From the NCBI GenBank assembly GCA_964547105.1, contig CAZJLO010000017.1:1-34122 (forward strand): a DNA stretch of 34,122 nt. The letters run 5' to 3'. The stretch comes from RXOA01 sp964547105 (lineage in GTDB: Bacteria > Bipolaricaulota > Bipolaricaulia > UBA7950 > UBA9294). The notes under the pieces are model-generated. The model searched no databases and was not told the DNA's origin. It saw only the letters and a list, made by a program, of their open reading frames with translations. Positions within the stretch are counted from its first letter, which is position 1. Each line of letters starts with the position of its first letter. Both the position numbers and the translations under genes were made by a program. Below, piece by piece: positions 8,440 through 16,284 of this stretch.

Positions 8440-8600
8440 GGGAGACCTCCCCAAGGCATGGCCTCGTTGCGAGAAGCGCCTTGGTGGATGAAGGCTATCG
8501 GAATGCGTGGGGAAGATCCACTTTGCTGTCGTCGATCGTTCGCACTCCCCGCGTCACGTTGCGGCTTCGGTCAAGACCGGTCGACGACTGTCCGTCGTGG

Positions 8601-9104
8601 CTAGAACTCGCGGCTGTCGTATGCCCAGTGGAGAAGCGCCTGCCGCTGCCGACGGCGGCAATCCAAATCGCCGGGCATGCAGTTCCTGCGCACCTGGGCG
8701 ATGTGCCGCGTCATCGCTTTCCAGCGCTTGATCTGACGCTCGTCATCGGGGCCGCGCCGTCCGCGGTAGTAGCGGCAGTACCACTGGAACCACCCGCGCG
8801 GGTCATCGGGATGGATCCATCCCTTCTCACGCCAATACGAGAGCGACTTCGATGCGTTGATCCCGAAGAAATTGAGCGAAGGGTCGTGCCGCGAGGAACA
8901 GAGCTTGGCATCGGTGAACCAACTTGCGGGAAATTCATCGCGACAGTCGGTCATGTAGCGGCCTCCGAAGACCCCTAACGCAAGCATCTCCTTGGGCGTC
9001 AGCTCGGGCCGAAACCGCGGATCGAAGTGCTCTCCCTCGGGCTCGGCCAGCACGTAGCTATACCCCGACTGCATGAGATCGTTGACCGTGACCGTCTTCT
9101 CCAT
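8601..9104 (-). CDS. Conserved hypothetical protein
   Basis: A 167-residue protein, unnamed here, rich in aromatic residues and clearly coding: a compact, well-mixed sequence ending near its stop. Striking stretches are LTPKEMLALGVFGGRYMTDC, RDEFPASWF, CSSRHDPSLNFFGINASKSL, and a tryptophan-rich run WFQWYCRYYRGRRGP. I recall similar GVFGGxYMTDCRDEFP segments in uncharacterised bacterial and fungal proteins, but give no domain name. It has no signal peptide and no transmembrane helix, so it is probably cytosolic. It lies 161 bp upstream of the binding-protein gene on the same strand, and may or may not share its promoter. The ribosome site is weak (GAGG two bases before the ATG). Confidence 0.75.
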   Translation of the reverse strand: MEKTVTVNDLMQSGYSYVLAEPEGEHFDPRFRPELTPKEMLALGVFGGRYMTDCRDEFPASWFTDAKLCSSRHDPSLNFFGINASKSLSYWREKGWIHPDDPRGWFQWYCRYYRGRRGPDDERQIKRWKAMTRHIAQVRRNCMPGDLDCRRRQRQALLHWAYDSREF

Positions 9105-9250
9105 GGCCTCAGCCTACGAAAAAGCGAGGCGTCGACGCAATACGGCAAACAGGACAAGTCCGATCGTGCCGGGAGGAATTGGCCGAGTATTCCGTTATGC
9201 TCTCGTCGCCGGAGTCGGTCCAAGATTCCAAGGAAGGAGAGCGATGGTCC

Positions 9251-10546
9251 ATGTTTGATCAGAATGCGTCTTTGAGCGCGGCGCCGCTTGTTGCCTGGAA
9301 CGACAAAATCCTGCCACTTCGCCGGCAGTGGGCGGAAGCCGACCGCCTGCTCGCGGAGCGGCTTGACACGCTGCTACCGGGGCTGATGAAGCGCGAAGGC
9401 ATCGATCTGTGGATCGTGACCGGAAGCGAATACAACGAGGATCCCATCTTCGATACCCTGACGCCGGCTTCGGTGCAGAATGCATCGCGCAGCATGATCC
9501 TTATCCTCTCGCTTCGCGAAGACGGAACCGCCGAGCGGTCGATCGTTGGGCCATACGGCATCGGAGATCTCTATCAACTTGTCGGCGGACAGCCCGGCGA
9601 GACCCAGGCAGAGACGCTACTTGGATTCGTTTCGGAGCGAAATCCGCGAACGATCGGCGTCAACACGTCCGCCTCCTTTCCGTTGGCCGACGGCTTGTCC
9701 CACACAGCGTACGAGTGGCTGATGGAGGCGCTCGGCCCGGAGCTTGCCTCACGCGTACGGAGCGCCGAACGGCTGGCGGTCGGCTGGCTCGAAACGCGCT
9801 CTGCTACGGAACTGATCGTGTATCCGGAACTTGTCGATCTGAGTCGTGCAATCATCCGCACCGCTTTCTCGTCGTTGGTGACGACCCCGGGCGTCTCCAC
9901 GACGGAGGATGTGGTGTGGTGGATGAGGCAGCAAGTGCACAACATGGGCTTGAAACCGGCATTCCCGTTCACTGTCACGCTGGATGCGAGAGAGCAAGCG
10001 TTCGACATCCACCAGCGTGACAACGCGCGGAGTCGAATCCTTCCGGGAGACACGCTTCGCTGCGACTTCGGCATCACCTATTTGGGACTCACCACCGACA
10101 TTCAGGAGAGCGTCTACATCCTGCGTACCGGAGAGGACGAGCCGCCCGACGGGCTCCAGGAGGCGATGGCCGCTGCCAACCGCGCCCAGGACATTATCGC
10201 CTCGTCGATGGCGCTCGGTCGAAGCGGCAACGAGATGCTGCGCATGGCGCGCGAACGCGCCACGGCGGAGGGGCTCGACGCGTGTTTCTTCTGCCACCCG
10301 ATCGGAACCCATGTCCACGGCGCCGGCCCGACGATCGGCCGATGGGACAACCAGGAGGCGCTGCCGGGACCCGGCGAGTGGGCATTGCACGACGGCACGT
10401 GCTACGCGATCGAGCTGTACGTCAAACATGCGATTCCTGAATGGGACGGAAGGGAGTTCATGATGGTGCTCGAACAGGACGCCGCGTTTGCCGCGGGCCG
10501 GTTTCGCTGGTTGTCCGGCCGTCAAACGCGGTTCCTGACAATGTAG
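9251..10546 (+). CDS. M24-family metallopeptidase (Xaa-Pro aminopeptidase-like)
   Basis: A 431-residue M24 pita-bread protein: an N-terminal creatinase-like domain (about 25-190) and a C-terminal catalytic domain. Dinuclear metal ligand candidates are visible in order: D272 in CDFG, D283 in LTTD, the histidines in HPIGTHVHG (349-357), E388 in AIELYV and E408 in VLEQD. That is the complete D-D-H-E-E set, so activity is likely. Family members release N-terminal residues before proline. No signal peptide is present. The start is the ATG after AAGGAAGGAG; spacing is long (about 12), and a short overlapping ATG frame lies between. The same-direction beta-propeller gene follows after about 100 bp. 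Confidence 0.93.
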   Translation: MFDQNASLSAAPLVAWNDKILPLRRQWAEADRLLAERLDTLLPGLMKREGIDLWIVTGSEYNEDPIFDTLTPASVQNASRSMILILSLREDGTAERSIVGPYGIGDLYQLVGGQPGETQAETLLGFVSERNPRTIGVNTSASFPLADGLSHTAYEWLMEALGPELASRVRSAERLAVGWLETRSATELIVYPELVDLSRAIIRTAFSSLVTTPGVSTTEDVVWWMRQQVHNMGLKPAFPFTVTLDAREQAFDIHQRDNARSRILPGDTLRCDFGITYLGLTTDIQESVYILRTGEDEPPDGLQEAMAAANRAQDIIASSMALGRSGNEMLRMARERATAEGLDACFFCHPIGTHVHGAGPTIGRWDNQEALPGPGEWALHDGTCYAIELYVKHAIPEWDGREFMMVLEQDAAFAAGRFRWLSGRQTRFLTM

Positions 10547-10649
10547 AACGGTTCGCTCGGCGTTGATGCCGATCCACCGGCTCAAAGCACGATGCCAAGT
10601 ACCCGTACGCCGAATCTCGTTGGATGACACGACAAACGGAGGAACCACC

Positions 10650-11561
10650 ATGGCGACTATGAATCGATTGCTTGTGTTGAACAAGGACGAAGACAGCGTG
10701 GCGTTCTTCGAAGCCGGAAGCGGCCGTTGCTTGAGGACGGTTGCTGTCGGGGCCCATCCACACGAAGTTGCGATCACGGAGGACGGTGGTACCGCCTATG
10801 TGTCCAACGCGTTGGGGAACAGTGTGTCGATCATCGATACCGACATTATGGAGGAAACCGGCCGGATTGAGCATCCGGAATTCCGGTTTCCTCACGATAT
10901 CAAGATCACCCCGGACGGACGAAAGCTCTACTTGGCGGCGACGTACGCCAACAAGATCTTCGTCTACGAGCGCCCCTTGCACAGGCTGCTCAAGATCGTG
11001 CCGACGGGCCAGCGGCTGTCGCACATGTTGGCCCCAACTCCGGATTGGAAGGTTCTGTACATCCCCAATCTCGATTCGAACACGCTCACGCTGCTCGATA
11101 CGGAGACGGATGAGATCGAGAAACACATCATCGTGGGCAAGGGCCCTGAAGGTGTGGCTGTCCACCCGTCGGGCGCGTTCCTGTATGTGGCCAATCAGGA
11201 GGAGGACAACCTCTACGTGATCAGCACCGAGCACCACGGCCTCGTTGCCCGGCAACAGCTTGGGAAGACGCCTGTTCGGCTGGTCTTCTCTCCTGATGGA
11301 AGGTTTGCCTTTGCCTCGAATCGCGGCTCCCACGATGTGTCGGTGATTGATACCAAGCGGCACTGGGAGATCAAACGGATCCCGGTGGGACGCTGGCCGG
11401 GCGGGATTGTGTTCGATCCGGCGAGCCTCCGTGCGTACGTGGCCAACAACAAGACCAACGATGTCTCTGTCATCGATACGAAAACTCTGAAAGAAGTGGG
11501 GCGATTCGAAGCTGGACTTCACCCCGATGGAATCGGGTTCCTCCCCTCCAGATCTGGGTAG
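10650..11561 (+). CDS. YncE/YVTN-family beta-propeller protein
   Basis: A 303-residue beta-propeller made of repeated blades of about 42 residues. The repeating pattern is visible as PHEVAITEDGGTAYVSNALG, then PHDIKITPDGRKLYLAATYA, then PEGVAVHPSGAFLYVANQEE, then PVRLVFSPDGRFAFASNRGS and a last PGGIVFDPASLRAYVANN. Each ends with VSVIDT-type strands. Seven blades fit the length. Such proteins are often periplasmic, but no signal peptide is seen here: the start MATMNRLLVLNKDEDSVAFF goes straight into blade one, and GGAGG precedes that ATG. Ligand and function are unknown. It follows the M24 gene by 103 bp in the same direction, so co-expression is possible. Confidence 0.9.
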   Translation: MATMNRLLVLNKDEDSVAFFEAGSGRCLRTVAVGAHPHEVAITEDGGTAYVSNALGNSVSIIDTDIMEETGRIEHPEFRFPHDIKITPDGRKLYLAATYANKIFVYERPLHRLLKIVPTGQRLSHMLAPTPDWKVLYIPNLDSNTLTLLDTETDEIEKHIIVGKGPEGVAVHPSGAFLYVANQEEDNLYVISTEHHGLVARQQLGKTPVRLVFSPDGRFAFASNRGSHDVSVIDTKRHWEIKRIPVGRWPGGIVFDPASLRAYVANNKTNDVSVIDTKTLKEVGRFEAGLHPDGIGFLPSRSG

Positions 11562-11686
11562 CGCCCCCCCCGCTGGCATCGCAAGCTGCACCGATCGCTG
11601 TCGCAGGTTGCCGTGGTTTCGATTGACTGTCTGGATCAGAGAGGCAGTATTCGAGCCGACTACCCCAGAATCGTGGCCGAAACCCC

Positions 11687-11865
11687 CGAGACGGATATGC
11701 AAGGCGCACCCAAGGTGCGCACATGCGCTTCGCGAGACGGATATGCAAGGCGCACCCAAGGTGCGCACATGCGCTTCGCGAGACGGGTATGCATGGCGCA
11801 TCCAAGGTGCGCACATGCGCTTCGCGAGACGGATATGTAAGGCGCACCCAAGGTGCGCACATGCG
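11687..11865. repeat. 46-bp tandem repeat array, four units with internal hairpins
   Basis: Three full 46-bp units begin at 11687, 11733 and 11779, and a fourth at 11825 is cut after 41 bases. Each holds the inverted repeat GCGCACC-CAA-GGTGCGC, followed by a second dyad GCGCA-CA-TGCGC and a TCGCGA palindrome at the junction. Units 1 and 2 are identical. Unit 3 has CAT for CAC in the stem, which leaves a G-U pair in plus-strand RNA. The array lies 126 bases past the beta-propeller stop. It resembles REP/BIME-type extragenic repeats; there are no unique spacers, so it is not a CRISPR. Confidence 0.9.
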
Positions 11866-12515
11866 TAGTCGGCATCGCGCCGGATCGTCGCCCCACCGAA
11901 TTCGGTTTCGCCGCAGACACACAAGACAGGACAGTCGGCTCGATCAAGCGTTGCACCGGCATCGACTCCGGTCAGGCCCCTATGGCATCCCCTTAGGCGT
12001 GGAAAGCATGGGTATCGGGATCGAGTCGGGCATCGTCTCGGCCCACTTCGACTCGATGGGTTCCGGCATCGACTTGGCCAGGTCAAATGCGGCGATTCAT
12101 GATGTATCCTTCGCGGCAAAGAGACTGCAGTGCCGGATGATACTCCACGGATCGACCCCGCTGGATCGGCGCAGCCGGCTTCTTTGAAGAGGTGAACATG
12201 TGTCCGTTGATCCTTGACAAGAGCCGGCGGGCAGTATGCCAGCGACCGTACAACCCATCCAGAGATACCATCGGCGGTTCACTTGACGGACCTTCCGCAA
12301 CGCTACGGCCAATGCTTGCCGAAAGGAGTGCCGTGTCCCCGACCGTTCCTTCCAAAACGCATGCGAACAGGCACAGAACACAGGAGCCGACCTGAGCAAA
12401 CGCTACTGAGTGCCACCCTGTACGGCCCAATACGCCGGTGCGATCATAATGCCATCGACAGCACGGAATGCTGTCTCAAGTGATCGGGTTCTTCAAGCTG
12501 CGCAAGCAAACGGGA
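11866..12515. other. Long intergenic region, no supported gene
   Basis: About 650 bp with no frame that looks like a real protein; the longest frames are GC-driven. One minus-strand stretch (about 11988-12095) reads as a short peptide containing SMPEPIESKWAETMPDSIPI and ending at a stop. A related SIPIPIP-type peptide occurs again near 13.43 kb, so a small dispersed element or relic is possible. No tRNA or transposase was seen. Confidence 0.4.
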
Positions 12516-13154
12516 TTACAGGGTCTCGCGCAAGGAGTACTCCGGAACCGCCGGCACCACGACGGTCAGGAGGTGGCACTGTTCATCGAGAGGGGTCGCC
12601 GTATGGGCCGCCTGAGCCGGAATCCGTAGGACGGTACCTCCTGTAAGCGTAAGCGGGACACCACCTAACACCACGAAACAGCGCCCGGCAATCGAGATCA
12701 GATACTCATCAGCGGCATGAGTGTGCTGTGTGATGGAACGCTGTAGCGCATCGCGCGCCCAGGCCTCGAGCAACTGGAACGCTCCCACCGGTGATTCCCA
12801 GAGATTCTGGATCTCCCAGCTTCCCGCGGTGAACCTTCCCGGAGCGATCCGCTCGATTCCGGCCGCGCCCGGCCGGAACTCGTCGCGCAATCTCCGATTT
12901 GCCTGCTCTAACGCTTGCTGATATTCCTGGTCCGTGAGGTGGCCCATCTTGATCAGCTCCTCGCGGAGAAAGTCCTCGGCGCGCGAGGCGGCAATGTGAG
13001 CGCGTACGATGGCATTGCCGATCTGGCTGATCGGCAAACCGGTCATGTCTCTACGATGCGATAGTGCTTCGTGAATATCCTCATCCAGAACCAAGTGCTT
13101 TCGTGGCGTCACAACAACGGCCTCCCTGGATCCCTTAGTCTCTTTGTTGGCCAT
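12516..13154 (-). CDS. Ribbon-helix-helix-like segment fused to a cupin domain
   Basis: A 212-residue protein with two parts. Residues about 18-55 (TPRKHLVLDEDIHEALSHRR, then DMTGLPISQIGNAIVRAHI) look like a ribbon-helix-helix DNA-binding unit. Residues about 60-110 are a charged helical linker. The C-terminal part (about 140-205) is a cupin barrel: HTHAADEYLISIAGRCFVVL is motif 1 and IPAQAAHTATP is motif 2. The metal-ligand set is H-x-H, E and a second-motif H, so it appears complete. The start was placed at the ATG preceded by GTGGGGG; the frame extends upstream without support. A ligand-sensing repressor is plausible, by analogy with HTH-cupin regulators. Domain calls are by eye. Confidence 0.72.
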   Translation of the reverse strand: MANKETKGSREAVVVTPRKHLVLDEDIHEALSHRRDMTGLPISQIGNAIVRAHIAASRAEDFLREELIKMGHLTDQEYQQALEQANRRLRDEFRPGAAGIERIAPGRFTAGSWEIQNLWESPVGAFQLLEAWARDALQRSITQHTHAADEYLISIAGRCFVVLGGVPLTLTGGTVLRIPAQAAHTATPLDEQCHLLTVVVPAVPEYSLRETL

Positions 13155-13655
13155 CCCCCACAGCCTGATTCGGCGTTGGTGAAGCGCAATTCCAATTAGA
13201 CACAGGAACGATCGGTCCGTCAACAAGCGAACAGCGGAAATCGAAGGAAGAGTGAGTGTATGGCAGGAAAGCAGCGTATCCTTGACTGATTAATGCGCCG
13301 AATCCGAGAAGCTTGCAGCGTCCAAAGCTTCGCGTCTTTCGTGATTAACGATCCCGGTGGTTTCGGCAAGGACTCATCGGCGATGATCAGATCATGAGAC
13401 ACGTGCCCTTTGATCGGCTACAGATCGCAGAAGGGGATGGGGATCGGGATACTCTCCGGTGTTCCGCGTATCGAACCCCGACCCCCAGCCACTTCAGCCC
13501 CGGTTCACGGTACTCCTGCAACTACATCATCGCACGCTGTCAGCGATTGACTCGAGGGAGTCGTTCTTCGCAGAAGGGGGGTGCATCGGGCAAAGGTTGC
13601 AGTCAGATCGGCTTGCGCAACGGAAGTTAGGGAGATATCGAGTCAAGGGGGAAGG
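13155..13655. other. Intergenic region upstream of the dipeptidase cluster
   Basis: Roughly 500 bp between the divergent cupin gene and the dipeptidase gene. It must hold promoters for both, but no convincing -35/-10 pair was found. A minus-strand peptide frame near 13.43 kb ends PESIPIPIPFCDL before a stop and resembles the SIPIP peptide at 12.0 kb. Nothing else is supported. Confidence 0.4.
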
Positions 13656-15329
13656 ATGAGAATGCGCAGTGCAATTCTTTGTTTGTTGCTGCTTGTCGTG
13701 GCCGGCATGGCCGTGTCCGCGCAGTGGATCGAAGATCCGGAGGACGGAAACTGCACGGTGTTCATCGTTGGGAAGGACGCGTCGGCCGATGGATCGGTAA
13801 TGACGACGCATACGTGCGACGGATGGTATGACTCGCGTGTTCAGATCGTTCCTGGTGGAACCCACGAGCCAGGAGAGATGCTGACGATCTACAGCAACAT
13901 GTGCCACGCAGACCGCGCAGATCGGCAACCCGCACCGATGGGAGAAATCCCGCAAGCGGCGTTGACGTATACGTATTTTCAGATTGCCTACCCATTCATG
14001 AACGAGAATCAGGTCATGATGGGCGAGCACACGTTCTCGGGCCGCCGCGAGTATCGCAACCCTGACGGTGCGCTGTTCTACATCGAGGAACTACAGGCAG
14101 TAGGACTCCAGCGATCGACCACGGCCCGGGAAGCGATCCAGGTCATGGGTGAACTTGCCGAGACCTACGGCTATGCGGACGGCGGCGAGGCGATTTCCGT
14201 CTGCGACGGGAACGAAGCATGGCTGTTCGAGATCGTCGGCGCCGGCCCGCTATGGCGGCAGGGCGATGAAGGCCCCGGGGCCGTCTGGGTTGCCCAGCGC
14301 ATTCCGGACGATTCCGTGTACGTGGGCGCCAACCGCTCGTTGATCGGTGAAGTCGATCTCAACGATCCAGACAACTTCATGGTCGGAAGCGGCATCTACT
14401 CCGTGGGAGAGCGGCTCGGTTTCTGGGATCCGAATGGCGGGGCCACGTTCCGCTACTGGGAAGTCTACGGCTACAAGAGCGACAGCTACTACAACAGCCG
14501 CCGAGAGTGGCGCGGCCGCGATTTGATGGCTCCGTCGCTCGAACTCGATCCGTACGCACGACGGTATCCATTCACCGTCGTTCCTGACGAGAAGATCTCC
14601 GCCGCCGACTTGATGGCGTTCCAGCGCGATCACTACGAAGGAACACCGTTCGACTTGACACAGGGGCTCGCCGCCGGCCCGTTCGGTACGCCGGACCGCT
14701 ATGCGACCAGCTCACGCCAGAACCCAGAGGGTAGCGTCGGCTGGGAACGAGCCATTTCCATGTTCCGCTGCTCGTACACCATCGTGACCCAGTCCCGCAA
14801 CTGGCTGCCTGCCGAGATCGGCGGTGTCTTGTGGTACGGCCCGGATTCGCCGCAGACGACCGTCTACATGCCGATCTACTGCAGCGTTACCAGTGTGCCG
14901 GAGTCGCTGTACACCATGGATCGCTACGATTTCACCCGTGACTCGGCGTGGTGGGCGTTCGATTTCGTGTCGAACTGGGCGAACCTTGCCTACTCCTACA
15001 TGATCGAGGACATCAACGCTCATCAGGAGAAGTTCGAAGGCGAGTTCTTCGCAATGCAGGGAGCGATCGAAGACGCTGCTCTCACGCTCTACGAAGCCGA
15101 TCCTGAACTGGCCGTGACGTTCCTGACGAACTACACGAGCGATGCAGTGAATCGGACCGTTGCCGCTACGTGGGATCTAGCCGACACGCTTGTGACCAAG
15201 TACAACGACGGCTACGTGAACAACAGCACCCGAGGCTATCCGCAAGAGTGGCTGGATGCGGTGGACTTCGGCGCCACCACGATGCTCGAGGACTTCGTGG
15301 ACGAATGGTACGGGGAATACGAACCGTAG
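13656..15329 (+). CDS. Exported C69 (U34) family dipeptidase
   Basis: A 557-residue dipeptidase of the C69 Ntn-hydrolase family. A signal peptide (about 1-22, ending VSAQ) is followed by CTVFIVGKDASADGSVMTTH. C33 fits the nucleophile that becomes the mature N-terminus after removal of the signal and an 10-residue stub. Other family blocks are AEPYGYADGGEAISVCDGNE-like residues around 160-190, WVAQRIPDDSVYVGANRS and RWERAISMFRCSYTIV-like motifs. C69 enzymes cleave dipeptides with broad specificity. AGGGGG lies 5 bases before the chosen ATG; a second ATG two codons later is also possible. It opens a plus-strand cluster with a permease and a deacylase, which suggests that its products are imported. 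Confidence 0.93.
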   Translation: MRMRSAILCLLLLVVAGMAVSAQWIEDPEDGNCTVFIVGKDASADGSVMTTHTCDGWYDSRVQIVPGGTHEPGEMLTIYSNMCHADRADRQPAPMGEIPQAALTYTYFQIAYPFMNENQVMMGEHTFSGRREYRNPDGALFYIEELQAVGLQRSTTAREAIQVMGELAETYGYADGGEAISVCDGNEAWLFEIVGAGPLWRQGDEGPGAVWVAQRIPDDSVYVGANRSLIGEVDLNDPDNFMVGSGIYSVGERLGFWDPNGGATFRYWEVYGYKSDSYYNSRREWRGRDLMAPSLELDPYARRYPFTVVPDEKISAADLMAFQRDHYEGTPFDLTQGLAAGPFGTPDRYATSSRQNPEGSVGWERAISMFRCSYTIVTQSRNWLPAEIGGVLWYGPDSPQTTVYMPIYCSVTSVPESLYTMDRYDFTRDSAWWAFDFVSNWANLAYSYMIEDINAHQEKFEGEFFAMQGAIEDAALTLYEADPELAVTFLTNYTSDAVNRTVAATWDLADTLVTKYNDGYVNNSTRGYPQEWLDAVDFGATTMLEDFVDEWYGEYEP

Positions 15330-15339
15330 GAAGCTACTC

Positions 15340-15370
15340 GAGGAGCGGGTGGCTTTGCTGCCCGCTCCTC
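15340..15370 (+). terminator. Perfect 10-bp hairpin after the dipeptidase gene
   Basis: GAGGAGCGGG (15340-15349) pairs exactly with CCCGCTCCTC (15361-15370) across an 11-base loop, 10 bases past the stop. The 3' side lacks a T-run (CCCGGTACAG follows), so it may be a partial terminator or an mRNA-stabilising structure inside the cluster rather than its end. Confidence 0.6.
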
Positions 15371-15471
15371 CCCGGTACAGAAGAAGGAGCCGGAACGAAT
15401 CTCTGTGTGCTCTCAGTGTTTCCGAAGCCGCGATGCGCGTGCTTCGCATGATATAACGATGGGGGAGGTCC

Positions 15472-16098
15472 ATGATGATAAGGAAGCTTTCTCTGGCAAT
15501 GACAGCACTGCTCTTGGTCATGTGTGTCGGAGGGACTGCGATTGCTCAGGAGTTCTTAATTCCGGAGGACTTGCCAGTCCTCGCCGCTCCGGTGATTGTG
15601 ACAACCTGTGGGCAGAGCCCCGGGGCGTTGATGGTCGGCCTGCTTCTTGGCGAAGCCGGTATCTACTATGAAGAGATCGATCTGCTGACGGCAGATGAAT
15701 TCCTGTCCGAGTGCCCGATTGACTCCATCAACGACACCGCCGGTGTGTTGTTTGTGACAACTGGCACGAGTCTGAAGGGGATGGGCGCAGCCGGTGTAGA
15801 CGTAGACACCGAAGTTTCGCGCTGCACCGCGCTGATCGAAGCGGCGAGAGAACGCGGGATGGTGATCGTGGTGGGTCAGGTCGAGGGAGCCGGCCGCCGG
15901 GTCGACGAGTACGACGAACTGACGATCACCGCGATGTCTCCCCTTGCCGACCTGCTGATCACGCGAACCGACGCGAACGAAGACGGCTACTTCACGACAC
16001 TGGCCGAAGAGCTCGGGATCCCGCAGATCTTCATCGAAGATACGCTCGATCTGGCGGTTCTCTTTCCGCTCATTTTCGCCTCTCCGGAAGAGGGATAG
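15472..16098 (+). CDS. Exported DUF6305-like protein
   Basis: A 208-residue exported protein. The signal peptide spans about 1-25 (LSLAMTALLLVMCVGGTAIA, then QE). The mature part begins APVIVTTCGQSPGALMVGLL, which I associate with DUF6305, a family of unknown function; this name is from memory. It looks like an alpha/beta Rossmann-type domain: a strand plus TCGQSPGA loop, then VLFVTTGTSLKGMGAAG, then VIVVGQVEGAGRR and ADLLITRTDANEDGYF. The order suggests a small ligand-binding or phosphate-loop-like fold without known catalytic residues. GGAGG precedes two adjacent ATGs; the second (15475) has better spacing. Position between an exported dipeptidase and a permease suggests that it binds or hands over a substrate; that is inference. 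Confidence 0.75.
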   Translation: MMIRKLSLAMTALLLVMCVGGTAIAQEFLIPEDLPVLAAPVIVTTCGQSPGALMVGLLLGEAGIYYEEIDLLTADEFLSECPIDSINDTAGVLFVTTGTSLKGMGAAGVDVDTEVSRCTALIEAARERGMVIVVGQVEGAGRRVDEYDELTITAMSPLADLLITRTDANEDGYFTTLAEELGIPQIFIEDTLDLAVLFPLIFASPEEG

Positions 16099-16284
16099 CC
16101 GACGGACGAGAATGAATGCCGTGTCGGCGGATGATCGAAAGCGAGGCGATCCTGTCATTGCCTTCGATCCTGTATGTATTTCCCGACGGCGAGACTCGTC
16201 CTTTATAGGCGGGGGCGATCCGAAGCCATCACGATGTGAGTCGGCTTCTGCCTTGGCGGTTCTGGTCGAATGATGAGGTGAGAC

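Noticed and set aside
8440..8600. Cobalamin riboswitch upstream of the ABC importer
   Set aside because: I looked for the B12-box and related conserved cores on the minus strand and found none, so substrate was left open.
11687..11865. CRISPR array
   Set aside because: Units are contiguous with no unique spacers, and no cas gene is present. The 31-bp repeat at 20840 is also spacer-free.
10458..12119. A 553-codon minus-strand open frame
   Set aside because: It runs antisense across the YncE gene and the 46-bp array, has low-complexity GC-driven composition and no ribosome site or recognisable domain.
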